A stretch of DNA of 64,000 bases, taken from positions 123,804,569-123,868,568 of the forward strand of contig CM055266.1 of assembly GCA_029237695.1 (NCBI GenBank). Direction: 5' to 3'. Shown here in pieces: positions 46,987-57,359 of this stretch. The stretch is from Conchocele bisecta. Taxonomy: Eukaryota > Mollusca > Bivalvia > Lucinida > Thyasiridae. Each line of letters begins with the position of its first letter. Position 1 is the first letter of the stretch. The notes beneath the pieces were generated by a model that worked only from the letters and a program-made list of their open reading frames with translations, ran no database searches and was not told where the DNA came from. Made by a program: the position numbers and the translations under genes.

Positions 46987-47290
46987 TAGCCTATTTCACC
47001 AACATTGCAAAGAATACTTTTCTAGCAAAGTAAACTTTGAGGGAGTAATCATTTATTTTTCTGGCAATGCATTATTTCATACAGAACTAACAACTGCATA
47101 TATTTGATGATTAAAAGTATGCAGAATTATTATACTGAATTTATTACATTATCACAGCCATTTTGTCTGTGATAATGTAATAAATTCAGTATAAACAAAA
47201 TATAAAAAACTGTATCCTAATATTGAAATTTCTCCCTCAAAGCATACTTTGCTAGATAAGTATACTTTGAAATGTTGGTGAAATGGGCTA
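46987..47290. mobile_element. Family B MITE
   Basis: 304 bp. Flanks TTG and CTG. Core TTATCACAGCCATTTTGTCT. Confidence 0.7.
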
Positions 47291-47602
47291 CTGCACTTAT
47301 TACATGAATCGCCAATAATAACGAGTTCTAACGCGTTACAGACAATTTCGAACATACATTTATAACGCGTTACTTCAAAAAAGTAACACGGTAAAATTCC
47401 GAAGCGTCACCATACAAGTAAATGTTGTTACGTTTGAACCGAGGGAAATGAGGAAACTGTATATTTTTAAAGAAATTTTCATACTACTTTAATAGTATCC
47501 CGTTTGTAATGCGGGGGTGTGGGCTGATCAACAGCACGTGTCGTCCACACAATCCACCATTCCGGGGATTTATAAACATTACATTATCACTATGCTACTT
47601 AA

Positions 47603-47976
47603 CAAGGTGTATGATCACGTGGTTACAACAACAACAACAAGTACTGAAACTTCCAGAATCCATCCGATTCAAAGTACGTATTATTTTATGTTGTCCTTAT
47701 TACGTAACGAATTTTGATGACTCGTCTTGTTAAGCTGCATATGGTGGTCTCTGTATTCTGTATTTTGGCCCAAACTTCTGTCGTTTGTGCGAATAATCGA
47801 CATAAATCTGTGCCGAACTCCCTGGACCACCAAATGCAGCTCATGAAGACGTATATTTCATCAAAATCCGTTGCATATTAAGGAAAATATCAAATAATAC
47901 TTACTTTGGAGTTGGTGAGCTTTCTACACGTTCAGCCGTAGTTGTTGTTGTTATAACCACGTGATCATGCACCTTG
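47603..47976. mobile_element. Family N MITE, full length copy 2
   Basis: CAAGGTGTATGATCACGTGG to CCACGTGATCATGCACCTTG, with AAC/GTT triplet runs inside both ends. Confidence 0.65.
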
Positions 47977-48012
47977 ACTTAAAATGCGGGAAACAAAACT
48001 TTCTGGTGTGTT

Positions 48013-48240
48013 TCATATATGTGGCTGTGACTGGAGAAAGGGGCCTTATGGGATTTCTCACCAGTGTAGCTCCTGATAATATAGCGCACTCCTGTTGCTT
48101 GATAACACTCTATATTTCTTGTTAGAAGCATCACAGTTGTTTCATTGATGGAATGACAAATAGTGCAGATCCTGATCAGACTGTACAGATGCACAGGCTG
48201 ATTTGGATCTACATTGGTCAATTTCTTCAGTCACAACCAC
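48013..48240. mobile_element. Family D MITE
   Basis: TATGTGGCTGTGACTGGAGA to TTTCTTCAGTCACAACCACC, inverted relative to the 36955 copy. Confidence 0.65.
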
Positions 48241-48997
48241 CACAAATTATCATTTTTCTCAATAAAAATATTGGCTTTGCAGCACTTTAGAAACTATTCT
48301 AGAGTGCTGCCAAACTGGAAATGAAACTACGTTTTTGCTAATAAAAACGGAAATTTAAAAAAAACACAGCAGACGACAACATTTAATTCAGTATCGCAAT
48401 GTTTAATTAGCTAATCGTGAATAGTCGTTTCCATATTGATTTTCTGAATATTCAATTAATAGAGCATCTTACATAATTGATGATTTTAAGGTGATTGATA
48501 CATTTGTTTCCGAGCATCCAAACCGGGCAAGTTTTATCCAGTTTTCGCAAATCCAAACTGTCAATAGTAGGATATAACTAGAAATATAGAATCTGACATG
48601 AATAAATGGTTTAATATGGTATTTACTATATAGAGAGGATCTTACAATAGTGATGATTTAATATGATATTTGTTATATAGATAGATATATATTTTTATTC
48701 TTGTATTCCTCCTCGAAAATTGTAACTTTTTATCGCCAATTGTTTATTTTTATCCTATTGGTTATTCCTTTTTTTTTTAACAGTGGCGATTTTTTTATTT
48801 TCCCCAGCGGAATCCCTGATAATGTGCATAGAGGTTCTTACATGAGTGATGGTTTAATGATATTTAGTATATAGAGAACCTTACATGGGTGATTATATTC
48901 ATCATAATAGAGGATATTACATGGTTTAAAATGATATTTATTAAACAAATTTACTGATTTCATCAGAAACGACGCTTTGCAGTGTTTCGCACGATAT
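48241..48997. other. AT-rich anonymous sequence
   Basis: A phrase like TATATAGAGA..CTTACA..GTGATG recurs with loose spacing at 48620-48910. No gene. Confidence 0.4.
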
Positions 48998-49000
48998 CTG

Positions 49001-49188
49001 GGGCCCGTTTCACTAAACTTAGTACGACTAAAATGTTCGTAAGTGCAAAAGTATGATAGTCTGTAAATTTCACATTAACGATGCAGCCTATGCTCAATAA
49101 GTGTAAACCCATCAATTGACATTTCCAGACGATCCTAAATGTGCACTTACGAACATTTTAGTCTTACGAAGTTTAGTGAAACGGGCCC
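49001..49188. mobile_element. Family A MITE, core half deleted
   Basis: 188 bp. CTG lies at 48998-49000 and 49189-49191. One arm of the core hairpin is missing, so only GCAGCCTATGCTCAATAAG remains. Confidence 0.75.
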
Positions 49189-49384
49189 CTGTTGACGACC
49201 ATTATGCCCCAGCCATAGTGCCATGATCAAAATCGGTGTATGCCTCGCTGTCGCCACGCTCTAGCCTCGTTGTCACCAAATTGTGCCTCGTTATGAGTCG
49301 CTGCCGTGTACCGTATCATAGCGTACCACAACGTATGTTAACGTTCCATAACGTAAAAGAAACGTAGCACAGCGTCGTAACAAC

Positions 49385-49868
49385 GTAATACTAGGCAAAA
49401 TTGCCTGTATTTGCCTACAGCAATAACTTACACAGTCCAGGCTGATACGGCGTGTTTTCCAGTCTGATACTGAAACTTCTAGTCTGATACCATGTCTCGC
49501 GCGCGTATTAAACCAGTTCCTTTGGGTATGCACATTGCGTATGTTTACTTTATCGGCTGCGTAAATATTGTCAGATGCCGGTAATTTAAATGTGTAGGCT
49601 CTGTATTTCATCATTCAATCATGGATAATGGTATAGATTTTAATATAGGATTATCATAACTGCCGGATTATTGATATTGAAATTGATATATAAGTAATCT
49701 AAGCAATAAAGACGTTAATACGTGTCTTGTTTGATATCGGCCTAGGTATCGTTCCTCTGTAACTTGGTATCATCCTTCGACCTTCGTTCTCAGGCTGATA
49801 CCAAGTTACCTCGGGACGATACCTAGGCCGATATCAAACAAGCCACGTATTAACCTCTAAGTATAATT
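49385..49868. mobile_element. Family R element, nested, longer variant
   Basis: GCCTGTATTTGCCTACAGCA to CACGTATTAACCTCTAAGTA, as in 16766-17184. It also has an added hairpin of GGCCTAGGTATCGTTCC and complement around CCTTCGACCTTCG. Confidence 0.6.
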
Positions 49869-50190
49869 TTGGACACGTTCAAATTTCGCTGGCTTTCCCC
49901 CACAACGTACTACAATGTTAAACAACGTAGTACAACGTGGCTACAACGCAAAAACGTGACGAAACGTGAACATAACGCGGCCCGCCGTTGCGTTTGTTGA
50001 CACGTTGTGTCACGTTGTGCTGTGGTATGCTACGTTATGAGCTAGTTGCGCCGACGTTCCCCGTGCTACGCTAAGCCACGCTAAGCCATACTCAAATTAT
50101 ATACGCTTACTCTATATATCAAAATAACAAACAATTATTCACCTTTTCAGTCAATACACAAATCCTCGGAATCAATTATGTTTTTCTTGT

Positions 50191-51255
50191 TTAAATGACA
50201 TGTTCTATATGTCCGCCCTTCTGCCGGATAACCAGTCCAAGCCTTTTTCTGAAGTGGCCGATGACCGCATTGCAAGTCTGCGAGCTTATCTTCTTCGTCT
50301 CTCGCGCAAAGGCTGTCTTCAACTCCTTTATATTTGTTGGTCTGGGAGAATATACTCTCTCCTTAAGGTGACCCCAGAGAAAGAAGTCCACTGGGCTGAG
50401 GTCTGGTGAGCGTGGGGGCCATTCAATAAGTGTTTTGAGCGATATTACATTGTTGTCAAACGAATTGTCAATCCAACTGATCGCGTCAGACGCGATATGT
50501 GGTGCAGCGCCGTCTTGCTGAAACCATACATCAGATGTATCGTATCCTCTTCTGGTCAATTCTGGAACAAATTTTCCTTTCAGAATATGAAGCTAACTGT
50601 CTGTTGACACAGTTTGGGTTTCGCCTTGCTCTTCGAAGAAATAAGGTCCAATAACGCTCTTGCTGCTCAGTGCGGCCCATGCGGTTACCTTCGCGCTGCG
50701 AAGTGACTTCTCCTCGTAAATGTCTGGTTTATTTGCACTCCAAAAACGTTGATTCTGTGTGTTGACTGCGGCATCAATGTAGAAGTGTGCTTCATCGGAA
50801 AACCAAGTATTGTCAATGATTTCTGGATTTTCAATAGCCCAGTTAGCAAATTCCATTCTCCTGTCAATGTCTTCTTCCTTTAAGTGCTGCATGACTGAGA
50901 TTTTATATGGTTTGAGTTGCAAGTCGTACTTCAATATTCTTTGGACTGATGCATAACTTGGAGTGTTTGTGAGATCCCTCAATACATTCCTGATTGACTT
51001 TCTCGGTGTCTCTTCTATTACTTTCCTCACGTTTTCAATGTTTTCATTTGAACGTCCATTTCTTTCTCTACCACTGTTTCCCTTCCATCTCCCGTGAACA
51101 CTTCCCGATTCTTCAAATCTCTTGACTGTTCTATATATCTGCTTCCGTGACAAGTATTCTCTGTCTGGATACTTCTTCTTCATCATCTTTCTGACAATAT
51201 TAGGTGAGTTTCCGCATTCATAATACAACTTTACAACTTCTGCTGAGAAATCCAT
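50191..51255 (-). pseudogene. Mariner transposase (DD41D type), one in-frame amber codon
   Basis: Cut-and-paste DNA transposase of the Tc1/mariner superfamily. From the ATG at 51255 the frame runs 354 codons, the usual mariner length. It has an N-terminal helix-turn-helix region (about residues 1-110, including SRKQIYRTVKRFEESGSV) and a DDE/D catalytic domain. The triad is Asp154 (in WFSDEAHF), Asp248 (in WFQQDGAAPH) and Asp290 (in SPDLSPVDFFLWG). 41 residues separate the last two, against 34 in Mos1-type mariners. The rosa-like DD41D group is the nearest class known to me. The only visible lesion is a TAG at codon 221; the frame is unbroken on both sides, so this is a nonsense change and not a frameshift. 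The element lies inside an ACGTT foldback. Its own TA-flanked ends are not clearly resolved; a weak pair is near 50089 and 51472. Probably a recent, inactive copy. Confidence 0.9.
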
Positions 51256-51839
51256 TTTCAAATGTTGATGACATCATACACTAAACTTGATGACGTCATA
51301 CACATGAAATGATGACGTCATAAGTTGTTGTTCATAATATTAGCAAAATGGTGTTGAGTTGCATTAATTAATAAGCCATATTTTGATTCTCTATCACTCC
51401 TTGAAAGCAAAATATGATTATTTGAAGTGGGGACTAGTTTTTTGAATTTTGTATTACTGGGGTATTACCATACATAGAATACAACAGATTGCCGCCACAT
51501 TCTGTCACGTTGTTGCTACGTTGTACTACGTTGTACCATGTTTTTGCTACGTTGTTGCCACGTTTTGTCACGTTTTTCTGTCACGTTCTGTCAAGTTTAT
51601 GCTACGTCGTAGCCACGTTGTACCACTTTCTTACTACGGTATAGTACGTTGTGTTGAAAAGCCAACGAATTTCGAACAATGTCCAAAAGTAACATTTCCA
51701 GTTCACGATTTTGTCACGTTTGATCACGTTTTAGCCACGTTGTTCTACGTTTGCTTACGTTGTAGCGACGCTCTGCCACGTTTGCCAACGTAACTAACCG
51801 TGGCGGCCAAAACGTGACACTATGACTGGGACATTATGG

Positions 51840-52053
51840 ATATCACATTAAAAGAATATGACTGTTAGAGTATATGTATTGCATAAGCCGAGCTCCATAC
51901 ATTGAAGTTACACTGATCACGTAAGTGTATCTCCATCGATTGCATTTGCATAGTTTAGTATAATAGTGTTTTATGGTTTGTTATATTACACTGCATGCAG
52001 AGGCCCATTGTATTCAATAAATATCTGCAATTCAGGAGCAAATTGTGTGGTCG
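51840..52053. other. Anonymous sequence between two foldbacks
   Basis: Nothing recognised. Confidence 0.4.
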
Positions 52054-52490
52054 GACAGGGGAAAATACGGAGCCCCGCAGGGGACGTAGAATTCTCTTTT
52101 TTATAAATTCGTTCCCTCGAATTAACAATTCGTTCCAACGAAATAACAATTCGTTCCCACGATATAACAATTCGTTCCCACGAAATAATAATTCGTTCCC
52201 TCAATTTAATAATTCGTTCCCACGAATTAACAATTCGTTACCCGTGGGAACGAATTGTTTATTCGTGGGACGAATTGTTAATTCGAGGGAACGAATTGTT
52301 ATATCGTCGGAACGAATTGTTAATTCGAGGGAACGAATTTTTAAATTGAGGGAACGAATTGTTAATTCGTAGGAACGAATTGTTATATCGTGAGAACGAA
52401 TTGTTAAATTGAGGTAAGGTAACAAATAAAAAAGAATTCTACGTCCCCTGCGGGGCTCTGTATTTTGTCGATTTCTCTGGGGGAAATTGT
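52054..52490. mobile_element. Foldback-like element with 21-bp AACAATTCGTTCCCACG arms
   Basis: Inverted ends with AGCCCCGCAGGGGACGTAGA (52071-52090), then ATTCTCTTTTTT, and complement at about 52430-52460. The left arm is about six 21-bp units (ACAATTCGTTCCCACGAAAT). The right arm is about eight units of the complement. The near-identity of the 30-bp ends suggests recent activity or conversion. The Asn/Ser/Phe-rich 7-residue repeat frames are translations of the 21-bp unit. Confidence 0.75.
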
Positions 52491-52503
52491 TCTATAGCCA
52501 CAT

Positions 52504-52735
52504 ACACCGTACACAACCGCCATCGTTCATATTGCCCAGATGTCATCGTTCCTGAACGTCTATTGGCAATCTCAGCTCGCAATCAAGAAGCGTGATTGGT
52601 TGAGCCTGAGCTTTAGTACAGCTCAGACTCATACAATCAAGCTGCTTGACTTCAAGCACAATATTTAAGTATTCAATGCTAAAGAAACACAATTGACAAA
52701 TAGTGGCAAGATTAGTGCAAGCGGTGGTGTATGTG
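52504..52735. mobile_element. Family I MITE, full length
   Basis: TACACAACCGCCATCGTTCA to GCAAGATTAGTGCAAGCGGT; hairpin GAGCCTGAGCTTTAGTACAG. Confidence 0.65.
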
Positions 52736-52767
52736 ACAATGCATGAGACGTGTGCCAGGAATATATA

Positions 52768-52945
52768 ATGTATCTCTAAACCGGACACCAAGAAAACACC
52801 CGTGATCTTATTTTTGATAAGTTTCTCGGTCATTTATCTCGGGGGATAATGTTTGTTCGTGACCGCATAGCACACAACTGTGGCTCAGAATGATTAAATG
52901 TCCAATTTACAGCGAAACTTCTCTAAGCCGGACACCCTGGGGACC
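52768..52945. mobile_element. Family C MITE, decayed
   Basis: TATCTCTAAACCGGACACCA at the left and TTACAGCGAAACTTCTCTAA at the right, with an interior like the C copy at 26614. Confidence 0.5.
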
Positions 52946-53307
52946 TCCTGTATATTTATTTTAAAGTACAATATGTTTACAAACTGTTACGAGTGTAAAT
53001 CACCATACGACAACAGCCGGCCATATTAGGCCTATGATGTACTATCAGATAATCATATAGTATTTGATATTCCATACAGGCTTACTCTGAACATGTCTAG
53101 ACATACTAATACGTCACGAGATTCTGACACATAGTGCAACACTGTGTAAAGAAAATAGTTAATATGTTGGAACAGTTTGTTTGTAAAGCTTATATTGAAC
53201 ACGGTCAGAGTTGGTAGTTGTTGACCAGAATAACGGTTTCTGAAAACCTATAACCTTAACTATTCATTGTTTCAATGCCCCGGAAACTGACCAGAATCAG
53301 AATCCGC
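52946..53307. other. Anonymous sequence
   Basis: No gene or repeat recognised. Confidence 0.4.
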
Positions 53308-53520
53308 TATATGTGGCTGCGACTGGAGATATAGGGTGTATGGGAGTTGTGGTCAGTGCGGCTCCTGATCGAATAGCACACTCCTGTAACATGATAACGA
53401 TCTATATTGCTTGTTAGAAGCACGGCGGGTGTTTCATTCATGGAAAGGCGAACAGTGCAGACCCTATACACTGGTCGCATAACACATATTAATCACCATT
53501 TTTTCAGTCACAAACACATA
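53308..53520. mobile_element. Family D MITE
   Basis: TATGTGGCTGCGACTGGAGA to CCATTTTTTCAGTCACAAAC; a short internal deletion. Confidence 0.55.
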
Positions 53521-53815
53521 CACAACCTACCGCATTAAACTTGCCATAAGGTCAACGTTTCTGAACTTCTATTGGCAATCTCAACTCGCAATCAAGCAGT
53601 TTGATTGGCTGAGCCTGAGCTGTAGCACAGCTCAGGCTCTGCCAATCAATTTGCTTGATTTAAAGCCCGATATTGAAGTATATTTTAAATAAAACAGTTG
53701 ACAATATTTTGTTATTATACTGAATTTATTACATTATCACAGCCATTTTGGCTGTGATAATGTAATAAATTCAGTATAATAAAAAATATCTGCAAGATTA
53801 GCGGTGATGTATCAT
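53513..53815. mobile_element. Family I MITE carrying a solitary B core
   Basis: TACACAACCTACCGCATTAA to GCAAGATTAGCGGTGATGTA. The right arm is interrupted by the B-family core palindrome at 53712-53783. Confidence 0.6.
53712..53783. repeat. Solitary core palindrome of family B
   Basis: TTATTATACTGAATTTATTA through TTATCACAGCCATTTTGG and the full complement, about 72 bp. The B ends (TAGCCTATTTCACC) are absent. Confidence 0.8.
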
Positions 53816-53831
53816 GCATAAGACGTGTTTT

Positions 53832-54413
53832 ATTGTCAGTTTCACGAAACCTGCCCAAATTTTACGGCTATATATACAATGCAAAAATAATTGTTCTTTT
53901 TTTATAATATTAAATTATATTAAAATTTAAGAATGATCCTTCTGGTTATTTCGTAAAATTTGGTGAAATATTGATTTTATTACGAAAAATTATTTCTCCA
54001 TGGGAATTTAACATGGGGGAAAAGAGGTGGAGAACCTGAAGGAGGAGTCGAAAAACGAAATATTTTTACTCTGAAACCTGTCTAGACAGCTTGGAAATGA
54101 TCTAAGAAAACAAAAGTTAAATTTTGAAAATCGGTCCACTATTTCTGAAATTAGAAAAAAAATCCCCATGTTAAATCCCCATAGACATCTTCACGGCACG
54201 GAGTGAAGATGTCTATGGGGAGTGCCGGAGTGAACATGTCTATGGGGATTTAACACGGGGAATTTGCTTTTTCTCAATAAAATCGACATTGGACGAAATT
54301 TCACGAAATAAAAAGACGGCTCCTTCTTAAATGTTGCTATAATTTAATTTTATTGTTTTTTCATTGTTTATATAGCCGGAAGGTTTGGGCAGGTACCGTG
54401 AAACAGACAGTAG
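53832..54413. mobile_element. Family E MITE
   Basis: ATTGTCAGTTTCACGAAACC to GAAACAGACAGTAG. The central hairpin is partly duplicated (GAAGATGTCTATGGGG, then GAACATGTCTATGGGG). Confidence 0.7.
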
Positions 54414-54489
54414 GAATCGATGGTGTGTGGGGGAAACTGCACAATGATGGGCTCCGCCGTTGACAAAAGAGACCTTTTTGACAGGTGTT

Positions 54490-54770
54490 TGAGACCAGCT
54501 TACAGTGGGGTGTAAGTGCACACACGAACGAACAGGTTGGTTCGTTACCCACCCAAAGTGTATGTTGTTACCACTCAGTTGAACCGTCTCGCCGAGACGG
54601 TTCAACTGAGTGGTAACAACATACACTTTTGATACGAAATGAGAAAAAATGCAGAAATATATTTACATTTTTTTTTATACATGAAATACAGTTGGTTCCA
54701 ACCTGTCGTGTTCGTTCGTGTGCGCACTTACACGCTGACCCCACTGTAGCTTGCGTAATAGAGCACGATG
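54490..54770. mobile_element. Family Y MITE carrying an X stem-loop
   Basis: The ends are TACAGTGGGGTGTAAGTGCA, then CACACGAACGAACA, and the complement ending TTACACGCTGACCCCACTGT. A compact palindromic copy is at 61325-61435. TA lies at the left edge, fitting a Tc1/mariner-type MITE. Confidence 0.6.
54556..54630. repeat. Stem-loop, family X, copy 2
   Basis: TGTTGTTACCACTCAGTTGA with AACCGTCTCGCCGAGACGGTT; nested in the Y element. The copy at 24648-24718 is nested in G DNA. Confidence 0.75.
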
Positions 54771-55037
54771 CCCCCTCCCCAGCACCACACCCCAATGTTA
54801 ATCATACTCGCAAGCAATAACAATAACACATTATTGTCTATTTGACGAAATTTCATCAAATAAATATCACTGTGAAAACTAAATCCTATACATGTATAGG
54901 AATTTAACGTGAGTCACAAACGGAGAAAGAGATGGATTACCAGATGTGAAAAGTGTAAAATTAAATTGATTGCGACCCATAACTATATAACGTGGAATAT
55001 AATCAGACTTGTTTGTCACCGTGACTGGAAAAATGGG
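54771..55037. other. Anonymous sequence with a D left end at its right edge
   Basis: GTCACCGTGACTGGAAAAAT (about 55015) is the end of a D element whose body is cut by the next foldback. Confidence 0.45.
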
Positions 55038-55470
55038 GCTTATGTATGGGCGGCATTTTGGATTTGAATAGCACTTTGTGATATCACCCATTCGAATAGG
55101 TGATATCACCCTTTCAAATCGGTGGTACAATGTATCATCCTTTCAAATCGGTGATAGCATGTATTAGAATCCGTAATATCACCGATTAAAAAGGAGTGGA
55201 TGATATCACCTATTCGAATACATGATATGACCCATTCGAATGAGTGATATCACCTTTTTCGAATGCATGATATGACCCATTCGAATGAGTGATATCACCT
55301 ATTCGAATGTATGATATGACCCATTCGAATGAGTGATATCACCTATTCGAAAGGGTGACATTCATTTTTAATTGGTGATATCATCCCTTCAAATAGGTGA
55401 TATCACTGATTCGAATGACCGATATCACAAAGTGCTATTAAAGTCCAAAACGGCGCACCATACGTGGGGG
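55038..55470. mobile_element. Foldback-like element with GTGATATCAC arms, copy 2
   Basis: The inverted edges share GCGGCATTTTGGA/TCCAAAACGGCGC and, inward, AATAGCACTTTGTGATATC and complement. The arms are about 16 units of the ~22-bp GGTGATATCACC + ATTCGAAT repeat. It sits inside a family D element. Confidence 0.75.
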
Positions 55471-55550
55471 ATTTGTGACATGTGTCTTGCGACCCGTGTA
55501 GATCCGGATCAGCCTATGCATACACCAGTCGTGCTTCTAGCAAGCAATAT

Positions 55551-55812
55551 ATAGAGAATAGTAGGTTAGTGCCGTGAATAGGAAAACATATCTGGCAAGG
55601 CTCAGGAAACGGGATGGGCGAGGCTCTGCCGAGCACATACCGTTTCCGAACCGCGCCAGATATTTTTCACATTCACGGCACTAACCTACTATTCTATTTA
55701 TCCCGTCAACACCAACAAATGGCTGTAAAATACAAAAATTGTATTGACTGGATATCAAAAATGTTTCACGGCACCGTGTTTCACGGCACATACGCATTGT
55801 GTTGACGGGATA
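55551..55812. mobile_element. Family G element nested in D
   Basis: TATAGAGAATAGTAGGTTAG to GTGTTGACGGGATAA, a clean full copy. It lies within about 12 bp of the equivalent D position used by the G copy at 5975, in the opposite orientation. Confidence 0.7.
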
Positions 55813-55852
55813 AAGATCGTTATTAGGCCACAGTAGTGTGTTATTTGACCTG

Positions 55853-56016
55853 TAGCCTATTTCACCAATCATTTATTTTCGCCGAAATGCATTATGTTAT
55901 ATAGAACTAACGACTGCAAAATGGCTGTGATAATGTAATAAATTCAGTATAATAAAACATAATACATTTATCCTAAAATGGATAAGTATACTTTGCAATG
56001 TTGGTGAAATAGGCTA
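55853..56016. mobile_element. Family B MITE, deletion derivative, nested in D
   Basis: 164 bp: both ends (TAGCCTATTTCACCAA and complement) and one arm of the core remain. Flanks CTG and CTT. Confidence 0.65.
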
Positions 56017-56145
56017 CTTGTCAAATAACACACTACGGTGGCCTAATAACGATATATATTGCTTGTTAGAAGCACGACTGGTGTGTGCATAGGCTGATCT
56101 GGATCTACACGGGTCGCAAGACACATAAGCCCCATTTCTCCAGCC

Positions 56146-56735
56146 AAATTTGGCAGATCATTACCCGGCTTAGTAACTTATCACCCGGCTATGTGTTTTA
56201 ACAATTGAATATAAGTACTAGCTTCGATAATGTATAACAATATAAGCACATTTTCCCAATCAATAAACATGCATATATCGCCGGCAATAACGACTACACA
56301 CTATTTACAAGTTTCCGAAATTCCGTCAAATAAATATTTAATTGTGAAAACGAAATCGTATACACTGTGTGTATTCCTGCCACATTACCATTTACTGATG
56401 TCTTACTTAAGGAGTAAAATTCTATAAGCTCACATTGAGCTTGTTTTCTAATCATTATTCACAATATCTGTCCATGAATGTTGACGTATACATGTATTCA
56501 ATCTGAAATACAATATTGTTTAAACTAAACTGAAACGAAATCGTATACAGTTAATAAATATGAGTCCCAAGTGAAAAACAAAATTGGCTGCGAACGCTAG
56601 CTAGATAGCTTGAACATTTTGTATCTAATTAAGAAAACAAAAAATAACATTTAACAAAGCGATGCACGATACTACCATGTAAAATCGACATAATGCTTTG
56701 CGCTATTTATTTATAAGAAATGTACGTGTACTTTG
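56146..56735. other. Anonymous sequence
   Basis: No gene recognised; a decayed E-like phrase (AGCTAGATAGCTTG) near 56599. Confidence 0.4.
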
Positions 56736-56970
56736 ATACTTTTCATATTCAGTAGGCACAAACTGTTCTTTATCATGTTTATAGGAATTAAATAAGTGTA
56801 TAATGGTGTCACTATTCCACCACTTCTAAACATTACGAGTGTCCGCTATACAGATATAATCATTCAGTAATATTTATTTTACTGATAGTGACTCGCGGTG
56901 GTATCAGATGATGTCTCTGATATAAAGAACAGTTTGTGCCTAATGTGTGAGCATATACCTTTAATACATT
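56736..56970. mobile_element. Family F MITE, internally deleted
   Basis: CATATTCAGTAGGCACAAAC to GAGCATATACCT, followed by TTAA at 56971-56974. Confidence 0.6.
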
Positions 56971-57105
56971 TAATTCACCAATACCCATCGGCAGGTTTTA
57001 AGTGAAACTAACAATCATCACGGACGCTACATGGATATAGAGTTTCTTGAATTGCGATCATTTTAGACCCAGATCAGACTGCGTAGCTCGTTAGCACGAC
57101 ACATA

Positions 57106-57293
57106 CAGTGGAACCTCTCTAAACCGGATACCAAGGCAACCTCTGCGATCTCAGAAGTTAATGTATGTTCATGATTACAAAGCTCGCCAATACATTTCAG
57201 AATGGTCATATGCCTGATTTATAGTGGAACCGCTCTAAACAGGACACCATGGGGACCTCCCAGGGTGTCCGGTTTAGAGAGGTTTCACTGTAC
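57106..57293. mobile_element. Family C MITE, full length
   Basis: TACAGTGGAACCTCTCTAAA to GAGAGGTTTCACTGTA. A second C palindrome (57222-57293) closes the right side. Confidence 0.65.
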
Positions 57294-57359
57294 AACGGAA
57301 GGGTGCTAGCTGGTCAGAAGTTAAACTCATTAAAAACCCAACAAGCCATTGACGGGTCA

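Larger units (their letters stand above)
49199..51839. mobile_element. ACGTT-repeat foldback with two nested elements
   Basis: Inverted ends CCATTATGCCCCAGCCATAG (49199-49218) and CTATGACTGGGACATTATGG (51820-51839) match at 17 of 20 positions. Inside, arms of irregular ACAACGTA-type repeats (49310-49390 and 49900-50060) face TACGTTGTTGCCACGTT-type repeats (51490-51800). An R element and a mariner have inserted in the left-centre. Confidence 0.6.
55471..56145. mobile_element. Family D MITE remainder, interrupted by G and B
   Basis: D pieces are at 55471-55550 (CTTGCGACCCGTGTAGATCC), 55813-55852 and 56017-56145 (ending AGCCCCATTTCTCCAGCC). With its left end near 55015, this D copy hosts three insertions. 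Confidence 0.6.

Noticed and set aside
50191..51261. Frameshifted mariner transposase in two ORFs
   Set aside because: The two pieces are in the same frame, separated by one TAG and 11 sense codons; there is no frameshift.
51995..52425. Asn/Ser/Phe seven-residue repeat proteins on both strands
   Set aside because: Translations of the 21-bp foldback arms.
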